Part shown: piece after piece, positions 9,263-18,170 of the stretch | How the letters are laid out: each line of letters opens with the position of its first letter | Position numbering within the stretch: position 1 is the first letter of the stretch | Assembly: GCA_934667095.1 (NCBI GenBank) | Contig: CAKULE010000003.1 | Span: 62,001 to 126,000 of the forward strand | Direction of reading: 5' to 3' | Source of the DNA: an uncultured Oscillospiraceae bacterium | GTDB lineage: Bacteria; Bacillota; Clostridia; Oscillospirales; Oscillospiraceae | DNA: 64,000 nucleotides | Made by a program: the position numbers and the translations under genes | Notes under the pieces: model-generated | What the model was told of the DNA's origin: nothing | The model's database searches: none | Seen by the model: the letters and a program-made list of their open reading frames with translations, nothing else

Positions 9263-9337
9263 ATCCCCGTGCCCTCCCGCCTTCCCAAAACTCAGCGTAA
9301 TATAATCTTTCGATATAACTCACAGGAGGAGAAAATC

Positions 9338-12145
9338 ATGGATTACAACGATACCGTCCATCTGCCGAAGACAGAATTCCCCATGCGGGCCGGCCTGCCC
9401 AAGCGAGAGCCCGAGATGCTCAAGACCTTCTACGAGAAGGACCTCTACCGCCGGATGGTGGCCCGCAACGAGGGCAAGCCCAAGTTCATCCTGCACGATG
9501 GCCCTCCCTACGCCAACGGCAACATCCACCTGGGCACCGCCATGAACAAGATCCTGAAGGACACCATCGTCAAGTACAAGAACATGACCGGCTTTCAGGC
9601 GCCCTACGTCCCCGGCTGGGACACCCACGGCCTGCCCATCGAGTCCGCCGTGCTGAAGGACAAGAAGGTCAAGCGGGATGAGATGACCACCGCCGAGTTC
9701 CGGGACAAGTGTAAGGAGTTCGCCCTGGGCTACATCGACAAAATGACCGGGCAGTTCAAGCGGCTGGGCGTGCTGGGCGACTGGGACGACCCCTATATCA
9801 CCCTGAAGCCGGAGTTCGAGGCCAAGCAGATCAAGGTCTTCGGCAAAATGGCCGAGAAGGGCTATATCTACAAGGGCATGAAGCCCGTATACTGGTGCCC
9901 CGCGGACCAGACCGCTCTGGCCGAGGCCGAGATCGAGTACGCCGACGATCCCTGCACCACCATCTTCGTCAAGTTCCCCGTCCGGGACGACCACGGCAAG
10001 CTGAGCCAGTACTGCGACCTGAGCAAGCTGTACTTCGTGATCTGGACCACCACGCCGTGGACCATCCCCGGCAACATGGCTATCTGCGTCAACCCCCTGT
10101 ACGACTATGTGCTGCTTCAGGCCCCCAACGGCGAGGTCTACATCCTTGCTGAGGGTCTGGCGGAGAACGTGTGCAAGTCCGCGGGCATCGACTATGCCGC
10201 CTGCAAGGTGCTGGCCACCCTGAAGGGCGAGGAGTTCGAGCTGATGACCGCCAAGCACCCCTTCTTCGACCGGGACTCCGTGCTGCTGTGCGGCGACCAC
10301 GTCACGCTGGACGCCGGCACCGGCTGCGTCCACACCGCCCCCGGCTTCGGCGCGGACGACTTCAACATCTGCCGGGCCTATGACGCCGCGGGCAAGACCA
10401 GCATCGGCGTGCCCGTGCCGGTGAATGCCAAGGGCGTCATGACCGACGAGCGGTACAACGGCCAGTTCTATGCCAAGGGCAACGACATGGTGGTGGCTGA
10501 TCTGGAGGCCGAGGGCTACCTGCTGGCCAAGGCCAGCATCACCCACTCCTATCCCCACTGCTGGCGCTGCAAGAACCCCATCATCTTCCGCGCCACCGAG
10601 CAGTGGTTCTGCTCCGTGGAGGCCATCAAGGACGCCGCTGTCAAGTCCTGCGACGGCATCCAATGGCACCCCGCCTGGGGCAAGGAGCGCATGGCCGCCA
10701 TGATCTCCGAGCGCAACGACTGGTGCATCAGCCGCCAGCGCAAGTGGGGCGTGCCCATCCCCATCTTCTACTGCGACCAGTGCGGCGCCGACATCGTCAC
10801 GCCGGAGACCATCGACCGGGTCTCCGACCTGTTCCGGGCCCACGGCTCCAATGTCTGGTTCGAGAAGGACGCCGCCGACCTGCTGCCTGAGGGTTTCAAG
10901 TGCCCCAAGTGCGGCGGCACCCACTTCTCCAAGGAGTCCGACATCATGGACGTCTGGTTCGACTCCGGCTCCACCTGGGCGGCCGTCGCCGACGAGCGGC
11001 CCGAGCTGGCCTATCCCGCCGACGTGTATCTGGAGGGCGGCGACCAGTACCGCGGCTGGTTCCAGTCCTCCATGCTGACCTCCATCGCCGCCAAGGGCAT
11101 CGCCCCCTATAAGCAGATCATCACCCACGGCTGGACTGTGGACGGCGAGGGCAAGGCCATGCACAAGTCTCTGGGCAACGCCGTGTCCCCCGACGAGGTC
11201 ATCAAGGACTACGGTGCGGACATGCTCCGCCTGTGGGTGGCCTCCGCCGACTATACGCAGGATATGCGCATCTCCCCGGAGATCCTCAAGCAGCTGTCTC
11301 AGGCCTATCTGAAGATCCGCAACACCGCCCGGTACATGCTGGGCAATCTGGACGGCTTCGATCCCAACCACCCCGTGGCCCCCGCCGACATGCTGGAGCT
11401 GGACCGCTGGGCGCTGGCGCAGTTCAACGATCTGGTGCGGGAGACCCGGGCCGCCTATGACCGCTATGAGTTCCACATGGCCTACCGGGCTGTATACAAC
11501 TTCTGCGTGGTGGAGATGTCCAATTTCTATCTGGACGTGATCAAGGACCGGCTCTACTGCGGCGACGATGCCCAGCGAAGCTCCGCCCAGTCCGCCCTGT
11601 ACCACATTCTGGACGGCATGACCCGCCTCATCGCCCCCATTCTCGCCTTCACCAGCGAGGAGATCTGGGCCGCCATGCCCCACTCCGCCGCCGACAACGG
11701 CGAGAGCGTCCTGTTCAACGACATCCCCGACTATGACCCCGCCCTCGCCCTCAGCGAGGCGCAGGCCGACAAGTGGGTCAAGGTCATGGCCCTTCGGGAC
11801 GACGTGAACAAGGCACTGGAACTGGCCCGGGGCGAGCAGGGCATCAAGAAGAGTCAGGACGCCGACCTGACCCTGTCCTTCACCGGCGAGGCTTGGAACG
11901 CTTTCCAGGCCACGGGCCTGAACGAGGACGAGCTGGCTGCCCTCTGCATCGTGTCCGCTGTCACCGCCGCCGAAGGCGAGGGCGACGGCTACAAGGGCGA
12001 GGAGTTCGATGGTCTGACCGTCAAGGTCGCCCCCGCCGCCGGGTGCAAGTGCCCCCGCTGCTGGAACCACAGCGTGAAGATCGGCACCGCCGGCCACCAC
12101 GCCGAGCTGTGCGACCGCTGCGCCAAGGTCCTCGGCCTTCTGTAA
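9338..12145 (+). CDS. ileS: Isoleucyl-tRNA synthetase
   Basis: Class I aminoacyl-tRNA synthetase, 935 aa, that charges tRNA-Ile. The HIGH-type motif is in PPYANGNIHLG, and the KMSKS-type motif is HKSLGN in the stretch after GWTVDGEGKA. The editing CP1 domain (TTPWTIPGN, DAGTGCVHTAPGFG) is complete. The C-terminal zinc site CPRCW...CDRC is present, so this is the bacterial (IleS1) zinc-containing form. The ATG at 9338 has AGGAGG about 8 nt upstream. Long open frames on the opposite strand are shadows of GC-rich codon use. Confidence 0.97.
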   Translation: MDYNDTVHLPKTEFPMRAGLPKREPEMLKTFYEKDLYRRMVARNEGKPKFILHDGPPYANGNIHLGTAMNKILKDTIVKYKNMTGFQAPYVPGWDTHGLPIESAVLKDKKVKRDEMTTAEFRDKCKEFALGYIDKMTGQFKRLGVLGDWDDPYITLKPEFEAKQIKVFGKMAEKGYIYKGMKPVYWCPADQTALAEAEIEYADDPCTTIFVKFPVRDDHGKLSQYCDLSKLYFVIWTTTPWTIPGNMAICVNPLYDYVLLQAPNGEVYILAEGLAENVCKSAGIDYAACKVLATLKGEEFELMTAKHPFFDRDSVLLCGDHVTLDAGTGCVHTAPGFGADDFNICRAYDAAGKTSIGVPVPVNAKGVMTDERYNGQFYAKGNDMVVADLEAEGYLLAKASITHSYPHCWRCKNPIIFRATEQWFCSVEAIKDAAVKSCDGIQWHPAWGKERMAAMISERNDWCISRQRKWGVPIPIFYCDQCGADIVTPETIDRVSDLFRAHGSNVWFEKDAADLLPEGFKCPKCGGTHFSKESDIMDVWFDSGSTWAAVADERPELAYPADVYLEGGDQYRGWFQSSMLTSIAAKGIAPYKQIITHGWTVDGEGKAMHKSLGNAVSPDEVIKDYGADMLRLWVASADYTQDMRISPEILKQLSQAYLKIRNTARYMLGNLDGFDPNHPVAPADMLELDRWALAQFNDLVRETRAAYDRYEFHMAYRAVYNFCVVEMSNFYLDVIKDRLYCGDDAQRSSAQSALYHILDGMTRLIAPILAFTSEEIWAAMPHSAADNGESVLFNDIPDYDPALALSEAQADKWVKVMALRDDVNKALELARGEQGIKKSQDADLTLSFTGEAWNAFQATGLNEDELAALCIVSAVTAAEGEGDGYKGEEFDGLTVKVAPAAGCKCPRCWNHSVKIGTAGHHAELCDRCAKVLGLL

Positions 12146-12149
12146 GCCT

Positions 12150-12911
12150 ATGAGACGAGTTCTGTCCTGCCTGCTGGCGGCGGCGCTGGCCCTGTGCCTC
12201 GCCGCCGGGGCGGCCGCCAAGACCGTGCCGCCCTACTACATCCGGGTAAACCGGGCCACCTGCACTGTCACCATCTACCGCACCAACGAACAGGGCGGCA
12301 GGGGAGAGCCTCTGCGCGCCATGATCTGCTCCGTGGGCAAGCCCGGCCGTGGACTCACCCCCACAGGGACCTTCACCCTCACCGGTTACCGGCCCCTGTG
12401 GGTAAGGATGCTGGACGGCAGCTACGGCCAGTACATCAGCCAGTTCCGGGGGAACTACCTGTTCCACTCCGTGTGCTACCGGGCCAAGGACCCCAGCGCC
12501 CTGATGGCACAGGAGTACAACGATCTGGGCGGTCCGGCGTCTCTGGGCTGCGTGCGCCTGCAGACCGCAGACGCCAAGTGGATCTATGAGAACTGCGTTG
12601 CCGGCACCAAGGTGGAGATCTTCGACGGCACCGCCGCGGACGACCCGCTGGGCCGGCCGGAAAAGCTGGTGGCCTCCCTTGATCCCGCCGACCCCAACAG
12701 CGGCTGGGACCCCACGGATCCCCGGCCGGAGAACCCGTGGCACGCCATTCTGGCCCAGCAGGCAGCAGAGCGTGAGGCTGAGCTGGAGGCGGAGCGAAAC
12801 GCCGTGCCAAAGGTCAAAAAGGGCGGCCCCGTGCCCGTTACGCTGACCCCCCTCCCCGGGGAGACCATCCCGCTGATAGACGGCCTTACCCCGAACAGCC
12901 CCTTTGCCTGA
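12150..12911 (+). CDS. Secreted L,D-transpeptidase (YkuD) family protein
   Basis: A 253-aa exported protein. A signal peptide (residues 1-23, cleavage after AAA) is followed by a YkuD catalytic domain. The conserved elements are GKPGRGLTPTGTF, the His of LFHSVCY (H106) and SLGCVRL with the catalytic Cys134 and Arg136. The family forms 3-3 cross-links in peptidoglycan or attaches proteins to it. The Pro/Glu-rich C-terminal 80 residues look unstructured. The gene starts 4 nt after ileS, so it is co-transcribed under the T-box. Confidence 0.85.
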   Translation: MRRVLSCLLAAALALCLAAGAAAKTVPPYYIRVNRATCTVTIYRTNEQGGRGEPLRAMICSVGKPGRGLTPTGTFTLTGYRPLWVRMLDGSYGQYISQFRGNYLFHSVCYRAKDPSALMAQEYNDLGGPASLGCVRLQTADAKWIYENCVAGTKVEIFDGTAADDPLGRPEKLVASLDPADPNSGWDPTDPRPENPWHAILAQQAAEREAELEAERNAVPKVKKGGPVPVTLTPLPGETIPLIDGLTPNSPFA

Positions 12912-12920
12912 ACCATCCAA

Positions 12921-12957
12921 AAACCCCGCGCTGTCCTATAGACAGCGCGGGGTTTTT
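12921..12957 (+). terminator. Strong terminator, usable from both sides
   Basis: ACCCCGCGCTGTC (13 nt) and its complement flank a five-base loop, with A-run before and T-run after. It ends the ileS operon and may also stop the convergent flavodiiron transcript. Confidence 0.92.
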
Positions 12958-13029
12958 TATCTCTCAAACGTCTCGCAGAGTTCGCCGCAGCAGCAGAAAG
13001 AAATCCAATCCGCTGTTCTGCCGCCTGTT

Positions 13030-14181
13030 TCAGCGGCTCAGGCTCTCCGCCAGCGCGGCGATCTGTACCCGGTTCTCCTCCGTCAGGGCGGAACGGACGG
13101 TGACCGCCGGCTCCAGCCACCTCAGGTCCTTGCAGGGCTCCAGCGCGGCCTTCATGACCCGGGCGGCCTGCGGCGCCCAGGAGCCGTTCTCCACAAGGCC
13201 CACCACCCGGCTGCGGAAGCCCCGCTCCGTCAGGTGGTGGAGGAACTCCTTCATGGGCGGGAACACATCGCCGTTGTAGGTGATGGAGGCCAGCACCAGC
13301 CTGCTGTAGCGGAAGGCCTCCGCCGTCACCAGCGAGAGGTCCGCCCGGCAGAGGTCATAGAGGGCCACGGTTTGCCCTTTGGCCTGCAGTTCCCGGGCCA
13401 GCAGCTCCGCTGCGGCCATGGTGTGTCCATAGACCGAGGCACAGGCGATAACCACGCCCTCCGCCTCCGGTCGGTAGGCGGACCAGGTATCATAGAGGGC
13501 GAGATAGTGGCTCAGGTCCCTGGTGAGCACCGGGCCGTGAAGAGGGCAGATGGTCCCGATGTCCAGCGCGGCGGCCTTTTTCAGCACCGCCTGCACCTGC
13601 GCGCCATACTTGCCCACAATGCCGATATAGTACCGGCGGGCCTCGTCGTCCCACGGCTGGTCCACATCCAGCGCACCGAATTTGCCGAAGGCATCGGCGG
13701 AGAAGAGGACCTTGTCCGTGCTGTCATAGGTAAACATAACCTCCGGCCAGTGGACCATGGGAGCGAACACAAAGTGCAGCACGTGCCGGCCCAGCTCAAG
13801 GCTCCCGCCGTCGGCCACTGTCACCCGGCGGCCCTCCAGATCAGTGCCGAAAAAGCTGCGGATCATGTCGAAGGTGCGGGCGTTGGCCACCACCTGCGCA
13901 TCGGGATAGAGGGTGAGGAACTCCATGATGTTGGCGGAGTGGTCGGGCTCCATGTGCTGGACGATGAGGTAGTCCGGCTTCCGGCCGTCCAGCGCATCGG
14001 CCACCTTCGCCAGCCACTCCTCGCCGAAGCGGGCGTCCACCGTGTCCAGCACAACGGTCTTTTCGTCCAGCAGGACATAGGAGTTGTAGGCCATGCCGTC
14101 GGGCACGGGGTACTGGCCCTCAAACAGGTCGGTCAGATGGTCATTGACGCCCACATAGCGGATATCAGCGGTGATGTTCAC
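13030..14181 (-). CDS. Flavodiiron protein (A-type flavoprotein, FprA family)
   Basis: Reduces O2 to water (or NO to N2O) in the cytoplasm of anaerobes. The N-terminal metallo-beta-lactamase-like domain supplies the diiron ligands: HMEPDH, the His of APMVHWPEV, the Asp of FSADAFGKFG and the His of CPLHGPVL. The C-terminal flavodoxin domain (from VIACASVYGHTMAAAE) binds FMN. I chose the GTG at 14181 because AGGAGG lies 7 nt upstream (14189-14194). Length is 383 aa, with no rubredoxin extension. It converges on the ileS operon and lies downstream of a YheO-like regulator. Confidence 0.93.
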   Translation of the reverse strand: MNITADIRYVGVNDHLTDLFEGQYPVPDGMAYNSYVLLDEKTVVLDTVDARFGEEWLAKVADALDGRKPDYLIVQHMEPDHSANIMEFLTLYPDAQVVANARTFDMIRSFFGTDLEGRRVTVADGGSLELGRHVLHFVFAPMVHWPEVMFTYDSTDKVLFSADAFGKFGALDVDQPWDDEARRYYIGIVGKYGAQVQAVLKKAAALDIGTICPLHGPVLTRDLSHYLALYDTWSAYRPEAEGVVIACASVYGHTMAAAELLARELQAKGQTVALYDLCRADLSLVTAEAFRYSRLVLASITYNGDVFPPMKEFLHHLTERGFRSRVVGLVENGSWAPQAARVMKAALEPCKDLRWLEPAVTVRSALTEENRVQIAALAESLSR

Positions 14182-14265
14182 AGTTCGGCCTCCTATTATC
14201 AATAATTTTTCTTGTTTTAGTTAGTATACCACACCCCGCCCCCGAATACAACTGGCGCGGCAGAC

Positions 14266-14297
14266 AAAAAGGGCCCGTCCCGGGACGGGCCCTTTGT
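14266..14297 (-). terminator. Terminator downstream of the YheO-like regulator gene
   Basis: AAAGGGCCCGTCCCGGGACGGGCCCTTT-type perfect hairpin, A-run on the plus strand giving a U-run for the minus transcript. It separates the regulator from fprA. Confidence 0.88.
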
Positions 14298-14305
14298 ATC
14301 CTGAT

Positions 14306-14944
14306 TCAGTTTTCACTGTTCTGCTCGGACACCTCGCCGAGGTACTTGTAAATGGTGTACCGGGACACCCCCAGATGCTTGGCCACATAGGGCACGGATT
14401 TGCGGAAGGAGAAGGCGTTGTGCTGCTCCAGCAGGGCGATCATCTTCAGCCGGTCGTCCTTGCTCATGGCCTCCACAGTCTTGCCCGTGGCGGCGAGGCA
14501 CCGCTCGAACAGGTCGGCCAGCTGGCGGGAGTCCTGGTCCTGCCAGAGGGCGGACTGCAGGTCGGACCGGACGCTCATCAGGTCGGTGAGGATGCGGTCG
14601 GCGGCGGCCAGCGAGGTGTAGTCGAAGTTGACGCCCAGCGCCAGATTGAAATCGTCGGTGATGAGGTGAAAGGTGGAGGACTTGGTCTTTCGTCCCTCGG
14701 GAGTGGTGGCGGACATGTTCACCTGATCTGTGACCACAGCCTCGGCATCCAGCGCCAGATCGGCGCCGGTAATGACGGTAGTATCCCCCACATGGCGGCC
14801 TGATACATGGCCGTTATAGATAGACAAAATAGGATGGGTTGGCACGTCCATATCGTTGACCAACGTCTCGCAGGAGGAGCCGAACATCTCCGCCAATCCC
14901 TTTGCCGTGCGGTCTAAAAATTCAAATGCTTCCTCGCGGGTCAC
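14306..14944 (-). CDS. YheO-like PAS domain / DauR-type HTH transcriptional regulator
   Basis: A 212-aa regulator. The N-terminal YheO-like PAS domain (residues about 8-120) contains the family stretch PTHPILSIYNGHVSGRHVGD and SSTFHLI. The C-terminal HTH (SFRKSVPYVAKHLGVSRYTIYKYLGEV) is the DauR type. The ligand and targets are unknown. The GTG at 14944 follows a GGAAGGGGGA box. A perfect inverted repeat lies between the -10 region and the start, suggesting autoregulation. The neighbouring flavodiiron and flavin-binding genes make a redox or oxygen role plausible, but that is only context. Confidence 0.85.
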   Translation of the reverse strand: MTREEAFEFLDRTAKGLAEMFGSSCETLVNDMDVPTHPILSIYNGHVSGRHVGDTTVITGADLALDAEAVVTDQVNMSATTPEGRKTKSSTFHLITDDFNLALGVNFDYTSLAAADRILTDLMSVRSDLQSALWQDQDSRQLADLFERCLAATGKTVEAMSKDDRLKMIALLEQHNAFSFRKSVPYVAKHLGVSRYTIYKYLGEVSEQNSEN

Positions 14945-14964
14945 AGGAAGTCCCCCTTCCTTAC

Positions 14965-14977
14965 TGTCAAGTTGACA
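14965..14977. promoter_or_regulatory. Candidate operator: perfect 6-1-6 inverted repeat upstream of the YheO-like regulator
   Basis: TGTCAA-G-TTGACA is perfectly symmetrical. It lies 20 nt upstream of the GTG start and just downstream of a minus-strand promoter (TTGCTT, 17-bp gap, TACAAT). This is the right place for a repressor to block its own transcription. Confidence 0.5.
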
Positions 14978-15031
14978 ATTTATTGTATCGTGTTTGCTTT
15001 CAAAAAGCAAGGAAAATCGTTTCTCATTTCA

Positions 15032-15080
15032 CAAAAAAAGCGGACCCCCGGCAAAATGCCCGCCGGGGGTCCGCTTTTTT
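15032..15080 (-). terminator. Terminator of the flavin-binding protein gene
   Basis: AAAAAGCGGACCCCCGGC pairs with GCCGGGGGTCCGCTTTTT around a short loop. The hairpin begins at the stop codon of the upstream minus-strand gene and has U-runs in both directions. Confidence 0.9.
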
Positions 15081-15556
15081 CACGATTCTTTGACCAGCTT
15101 GCCGGTGATGTGCTCCGGCGTCAGCTCCAGGCAGAGGACCGCCGCACCGGAGGTCCGCAGTTCCCGCTCCGCATACTCCGGGTCGTCGGTGAACTTGCCG
15201 CAGAGCGCCCGGCAGACCCTCTCGGTCATCTCTGGGTCGGCCACCGGCCGCAGCCGGCCGAAGACAATCACACTCTTGAAATACAGGGGCCACTGGCCGT
15301 CCTTGCGGTATCCCTCGTCCAGCACGCAGTAGGACACCTTGTTGCAGGCGGCCATGGCGTCCAGCTTGTGGCCGGCCCTGGCACAGTGGAAGTAGAGCCG
15401 CCCGCTCTCCGGGCAATACCAGTGGTCCATGGGCACGCCGTAGGGGTAGCCATCGTCCCCCAGCAGGGAGAGGACGCCCCGGGGCGCGGCGGCCAGCACC
15501 TCCGCGCATTTCTCCGACGGCAGGGCCTGCTTGATCCTTCGCATAGGTCGGAACAT
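15080..15556 (-). CDS. Pyridoxamine 5'-phosphate oxidase family flavin-binding protein (NimA-like)
   Basis: A 158-aa split-barrel protein. GVLSLLGDDGYPYGVPMDHWY, LYFHCARAGHKLDAM and SVIVFGRLRPV match the NimA/5-nitroimidazole-reductase-like branch of the PNPOx family, which binds FMN. The true substrate is unknown. I chose the ATG at 15556 because AAGGAGGAAGG precedes it at normal distance; a longer frame to 15619 has no ribosome site. Confidence 0.83.
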   Translation of the reverse strand: MFRPMRRIKQALPSEKCAEVLAAAPRGVLSLLGDDGYPYGVPMDHWYCPESGRLYFHCARAGHKLDAMAACNKVSYCVLDEGYRKDGQWPLYFKSVIVFGRLRPVADPEMTERVCRALCGKFTDDPEYAERELRTSGAAVLCLELTPEHITGKLVKES

Positions 15557-15577
15557 GGGACCTTCCTCCTTGATGTG

Positions 15578-15604
15578 CAGGCCCCCGCCGCGGGGCGGGG
15601 GCCT
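15578..15604. other. GC-rich hairpin between ricT and the flavoprotein gene
   Basis: AGGCCCCCGCC and GGCGGGGGCCT flank three or four bases. No T-run follows on either strand, so it may protect an mRNA end or only weakly terminate ricT. Confidence 0.5.
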
Positions 15605-15648
15605 GAAATTTCCGCGCAAAACGCGCTCAGTTCAATCTTTTGCCGCGC

Positions 15649-16929
15649 TCAGCCCTGCTGCGGCGCGGGGGAGCCGCCCTCGGGCTTGGGGCCCCGGCGG
15701 CGGGGCCGGTGGCGGCGGTGGGATGCGGGCTTCTTTTCGCCCTCGGCGGGAGCCTTACCCTCCCCGGCGGGGGCGGGCAAGGGCTTCTGGGGCCGGGGGG
15801 CCGGCTTCTGCCGGGCGGGCTGCTCCTTCACAGGGGGCTTTTCCCGCCTGGCGGGGGCCTGCGCCTCAGGGGCCGGGGACTGCTCCCGGCCCGCGCCGCC
15901 CTTGCCCCGGCCGCCGCGGTGGCGGCGGCGTCCGCTGCCGGGCTTCTTCTCCTCCCGGGCGGGCTCCCTGCTGTCGCCCAGATACTGCTCCAGCCGGAGG
16001 GACAGGTCGTCCATGTCGCCCAACTTCCGGGGCGCTTTGTCGGTCTCCGGGTCCACAAAGCGGAGCTTCTCCAGCTCGGCCTTGGGGGGAGCCATGTAAT
16101 CCTCGGGCCGCTTGCCCTTGCCGCTGCGGACCACCCGGATCTCGCAGGCGCGGTAGGCCTTGGGCTGCTCGTCACTGCTCTCCAGCCGGACCTTCACCTG
16201 CTCCCGCAGGAGGTTCACGGCGGTGATATTGCCCACGCCGTCGGGGCACTCCACAAAGGAGTCCTGCCGGGGGCAGCGCTTCACCGCGTCCTCATAGGCG
16301 TCCTGCTCGTACTTCAGGCAGCACATCAGGCGGCCGCAGGTGCCGGAAATTTTGGTGGGGTTGAGGGAGAGGTTCTGAGTCTTGGCCATCTTGATGGACA
16401 CGGGCTGGAACTCGTCCAGGAACTGGTGGCAGCAGAAGGGCTTGCCGCAGATGCCGAGGCCGCCCAGCATCCGGGCTTCGTCCCGGACGCCGATCTGCCG
16501 CAGCTCGATGCGGGCACGGAAGATGCCGGCCAGATCCTTCACCAGCGCGCGGAAATCCACCCGGCCCTCGGAGGTGAAGAAGAAAATGATCTTGCTGCCG
16601 TCAAAGCTGTACTCCACCTGCACCAGCTTCATGTCCAGCCCGTGGCGTTCCACCAGCTGCTGGCAAATGCGCATGGCCTCCTTCTCCCGGCGGTGGTTCT
16701 CGGTGATCTGCTTCTCGTCCTGCTGGGTGGCAAAGCGCACCATGGGCCGCAGGGGCTGGACCACCAGCTCGTCCTCCACCTGACTGTTGCCGCGGACGCA
16801 CACGCCGTACTCCAGGCCCTTGCCCGTCTCCACGATGACGTGCTGGCCCTTGGTGACCTTTTTCCCGCCGGGGTCAAAATAATACTGCTTTCCGCCGTCC
16901 TTGAACCGGACGCCGATGATCTCAGTCAT
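15649..16929 (-). CDS. ricT: PSP1-domain protein RicT (YaaT) with long Lys/Pro/Ala-rich tail
   Basis: Member of the Y-complex (RicA-RicF-RicT), which in Bacillus binds Fe-S clusters and helps RNase Y mature mRNAs and promotes sporulation phosphorelay. The PSP1 domain (1-270) has the cysteine motifs CGKPFCC and CGRLMCC. The last 150 residues form a charged, Pro-rich tail not needed in the Bacillus protein. Length is 426 aa against about 275 in B. subtilis. It follows holB by 27 nt in the conserved darA-holB-ricT order. The ribosome site AAGGAGGG is clear. Confidence 0.9.
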   Translation of the reverse strand: MTEIIGVRFKDGGKQYYFDPGGKKVTKGQHVIVETGKGLEYGVCVRGNSQVEDELVVQPLRPMVRFATQQDEKQITENHRREKEAMRICQQLVERHGLDMKLVQVEYSFDGSKIIFFFTSEGRVDFRALVKDLAGIFRARIELRQIGVRDEARMLGGLGICGKPFCCHQFLDEFQPVSIKMAKTQNLSLNPTKISGTCGRLMCCLKYEQDAYEDAVKRCPRQDSFVECPDGVGNITAVNLLREQVKVRLESSDEQPKAYRACEIRVVRSGKGKRPEDYMAPPKAELEKLRFVDPETDKAPRKLGDMDDLSLRLEQYLGDSREPAREEKKPGSGRRRHRGGRGKGGAGREQSPAPEAQAPARREKPPVKEQPARQKPAPRPQKPLPAPAGEGKAPAEGEKKPASHRRHRPRRRGPKPEGGSPAPQQG

Positions 16930-16956
16930 AGGGTATCACCCTCCTTTGTGTCGAAT

Positions 16957-17703
16957 TCAGCGGAAGAGTTCCGCCGTCAGCCAGCCCAGAGTATGCCCTG
17001 GGCCGGGATTGTAAACGCTGTTGTCCCGGCAGGTCTTCAGGGCCCGCAGGACCTGAACGCCGCGCCGCGGACAGGAGGCCAGCCGGGCGGACACCCGGTC
17101 CTCCGTCAGGCTGAGCAGGGCGGCCAGCTCGCCGCTTTTCAGCTTTTCCTGCTCCATGCCCACCAGAGATTCCGCCACCGTCAGCTCATCTCCGGTGAGG
17201 AACAGCTCCGCCAGCTCCTCCGCCCGGGCCAGCAGGGCAGGGTCGGGCTTCTCCTCCTCGGGGGGAAGGCTGATCTGCTCACAGCGGGAGCGGATGGTGT
17301 CCAACAGCCTGCCGGGCTGCTCCGCCGCCAGCAGGAAAGCCGCGTAGGCCGGACCCTCCTCCAGCACCTTCAGCAGGGCGTTCTGGGCCGCAGGGTTGAG
17401 GGCGTCCGCCGGGTCGATGAGGAAGACCTTCCGGGCGGCCTCGTTGGGCATGACATAGGCATCGGCCCGGATGGTCCGGGCCTGCTCCACGCCGATCTCC
17501 CGCTTGTCGGCAGGCAGCCCCACCTCGATCAGGTCCGGGTGGGCCCCCAGCGCCAGCTTGCGGCAGTGTCGGCACTTTCCGCAGGGGGGATGCTCCCCCT
17601 CGCACAGATAGGCCGCCGCCAGCCGCCGGGCATAGGCCGCCCGGCTCTCCCCGCTGCCGCCGGTAATGAGATAGGCGTGGGAGAGGGTCTCAGGCAGGTC
17701 CAT
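16957..17703 (-). CDS. holB: DNA polymerase III subunit delta' (clamp-loader, HolB)
   Basis: Clamp-loader subunit that helps place the beta clamp on DNA. It has a degenerate P-loop (GGSGESR), a zinc module CGKCRHC, the delta' stretch DALNPAAQNALLKVLEE and the arginine-finger-like SRC motif (TIRSRCEQI). It is 248 aa, short because the C-terminal collar domain is reduced. The ATG at 17703 overlaps the darA stop by one base (TGATG), indicating coupled translation. Confidence 0.9.
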   Translation of the reverse strand: MDLPETLSHAYLITGGSGESRAAYARRLAAAYLCEGEHPPCGKCRHCRKLALGAHPDLIEVGLPADKREIGVEQARTIRADAYVMPNEAARKVFLIDPADALNPAAQNALLKVLEEGPAYAAFLLAAEQPGRLLDTIRSRCEQISLPPEEEKPDPALLARAEELAELFLTGDELTVAESLVGMEQEKLKSGELAALLSLTEDRVSARLASCPRRGVQVLRALKTCRDNSVYNPGPGHTLGWLTAELFR

Positions 17704-18032
17704 CACAGGTGCTCGAACCGCTCTACGTCCACCACAAAGACCGTGGCGCCGCCCACGACGATCTCCACCGGCGCGGCATTGACAAAGGCGGTGCCCAGCT
17801 CGCTGTTGGCGGAGACGGGGATGAGCTCCTTCCGGCTGTGGGAGAACTGGCGGATGATGTCGATGGCGCCCTGGACCTTTTCCTCCTCCACACCGATGAG
17901 CAGGGTGGCATTGTTGGCCAGCAGGAATCCGCCGGCAGAGGCCAGACGGGTGGAAGAATACCCGTTGGCGGACAGATTCTGGGTGACGGCCTTGGCGTCG
18001 TCCCGGTTGACAATGGCAATGATGAGCTTCAT
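17703..18032 (-). CDS. darA: Cyclic-di-AMP receptor DarA (PII-like, YaaQ/PstA)
   Basis: A 109-aa PII-like trimeric signalling protein that binds c-di-AMP. MKLIIAIVNRDDA, SSTRLASAGGFL and GVEEEKV are family hallmarks, and VGGATVFVVDVERF is the C-terminal strand. First gene of the darA-holB-ricT operon. AAAAAGGAGG precedes the start. A TATAAT (minus strand, near 18065) with a weak -35 lies upstream. Confidence 0.95.
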   Translation of the reverse strand: MKLIIAIVNRDDAKAVTQNLSANGYSSTRLASAGGFLLANNATLLIGVEEEKVQGAIDIIRQFSHSRKELIPVSANSELGTAFVNAAPVEIVVGGATVFVVDVERFEHL

Positions 18033-18120
18033 ACCGGCTCCTCCTTTTTAGATCAAATCAATATATTATAACTGATTTTCCCCGTTTAGGCCAGAGTTTT
18101 TTTCTTGACGCTTCCACAAA

Positions 18121-18157
18121 GCAAAAAGGAACGACGGAAAACTCCGCCGTTCCTTTT
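18121..18157 (-). terminator. Terminator of the rpmH-rnpA-yidD-yidC-jag operon
   Basis: AAGGAACGACGG and CCGCCGTTCCTT flank a short loop just after the jag stop, with a U-run in the minus transcript. Confidence 0.88.
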
Positions 18158-18170
18158 ACGATGTGCTTTT

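Noticed and set aside
9320..12220. A 966-codon open frame antisense to ileS, and similar long antisense frames over mnmG, gyrA and aspS
   Set aside because: They mirror the GC-rich third positions of the real genes, are low-complexity (Gly, Val, His, Leu rich), match no known family and lack ribosome sites.
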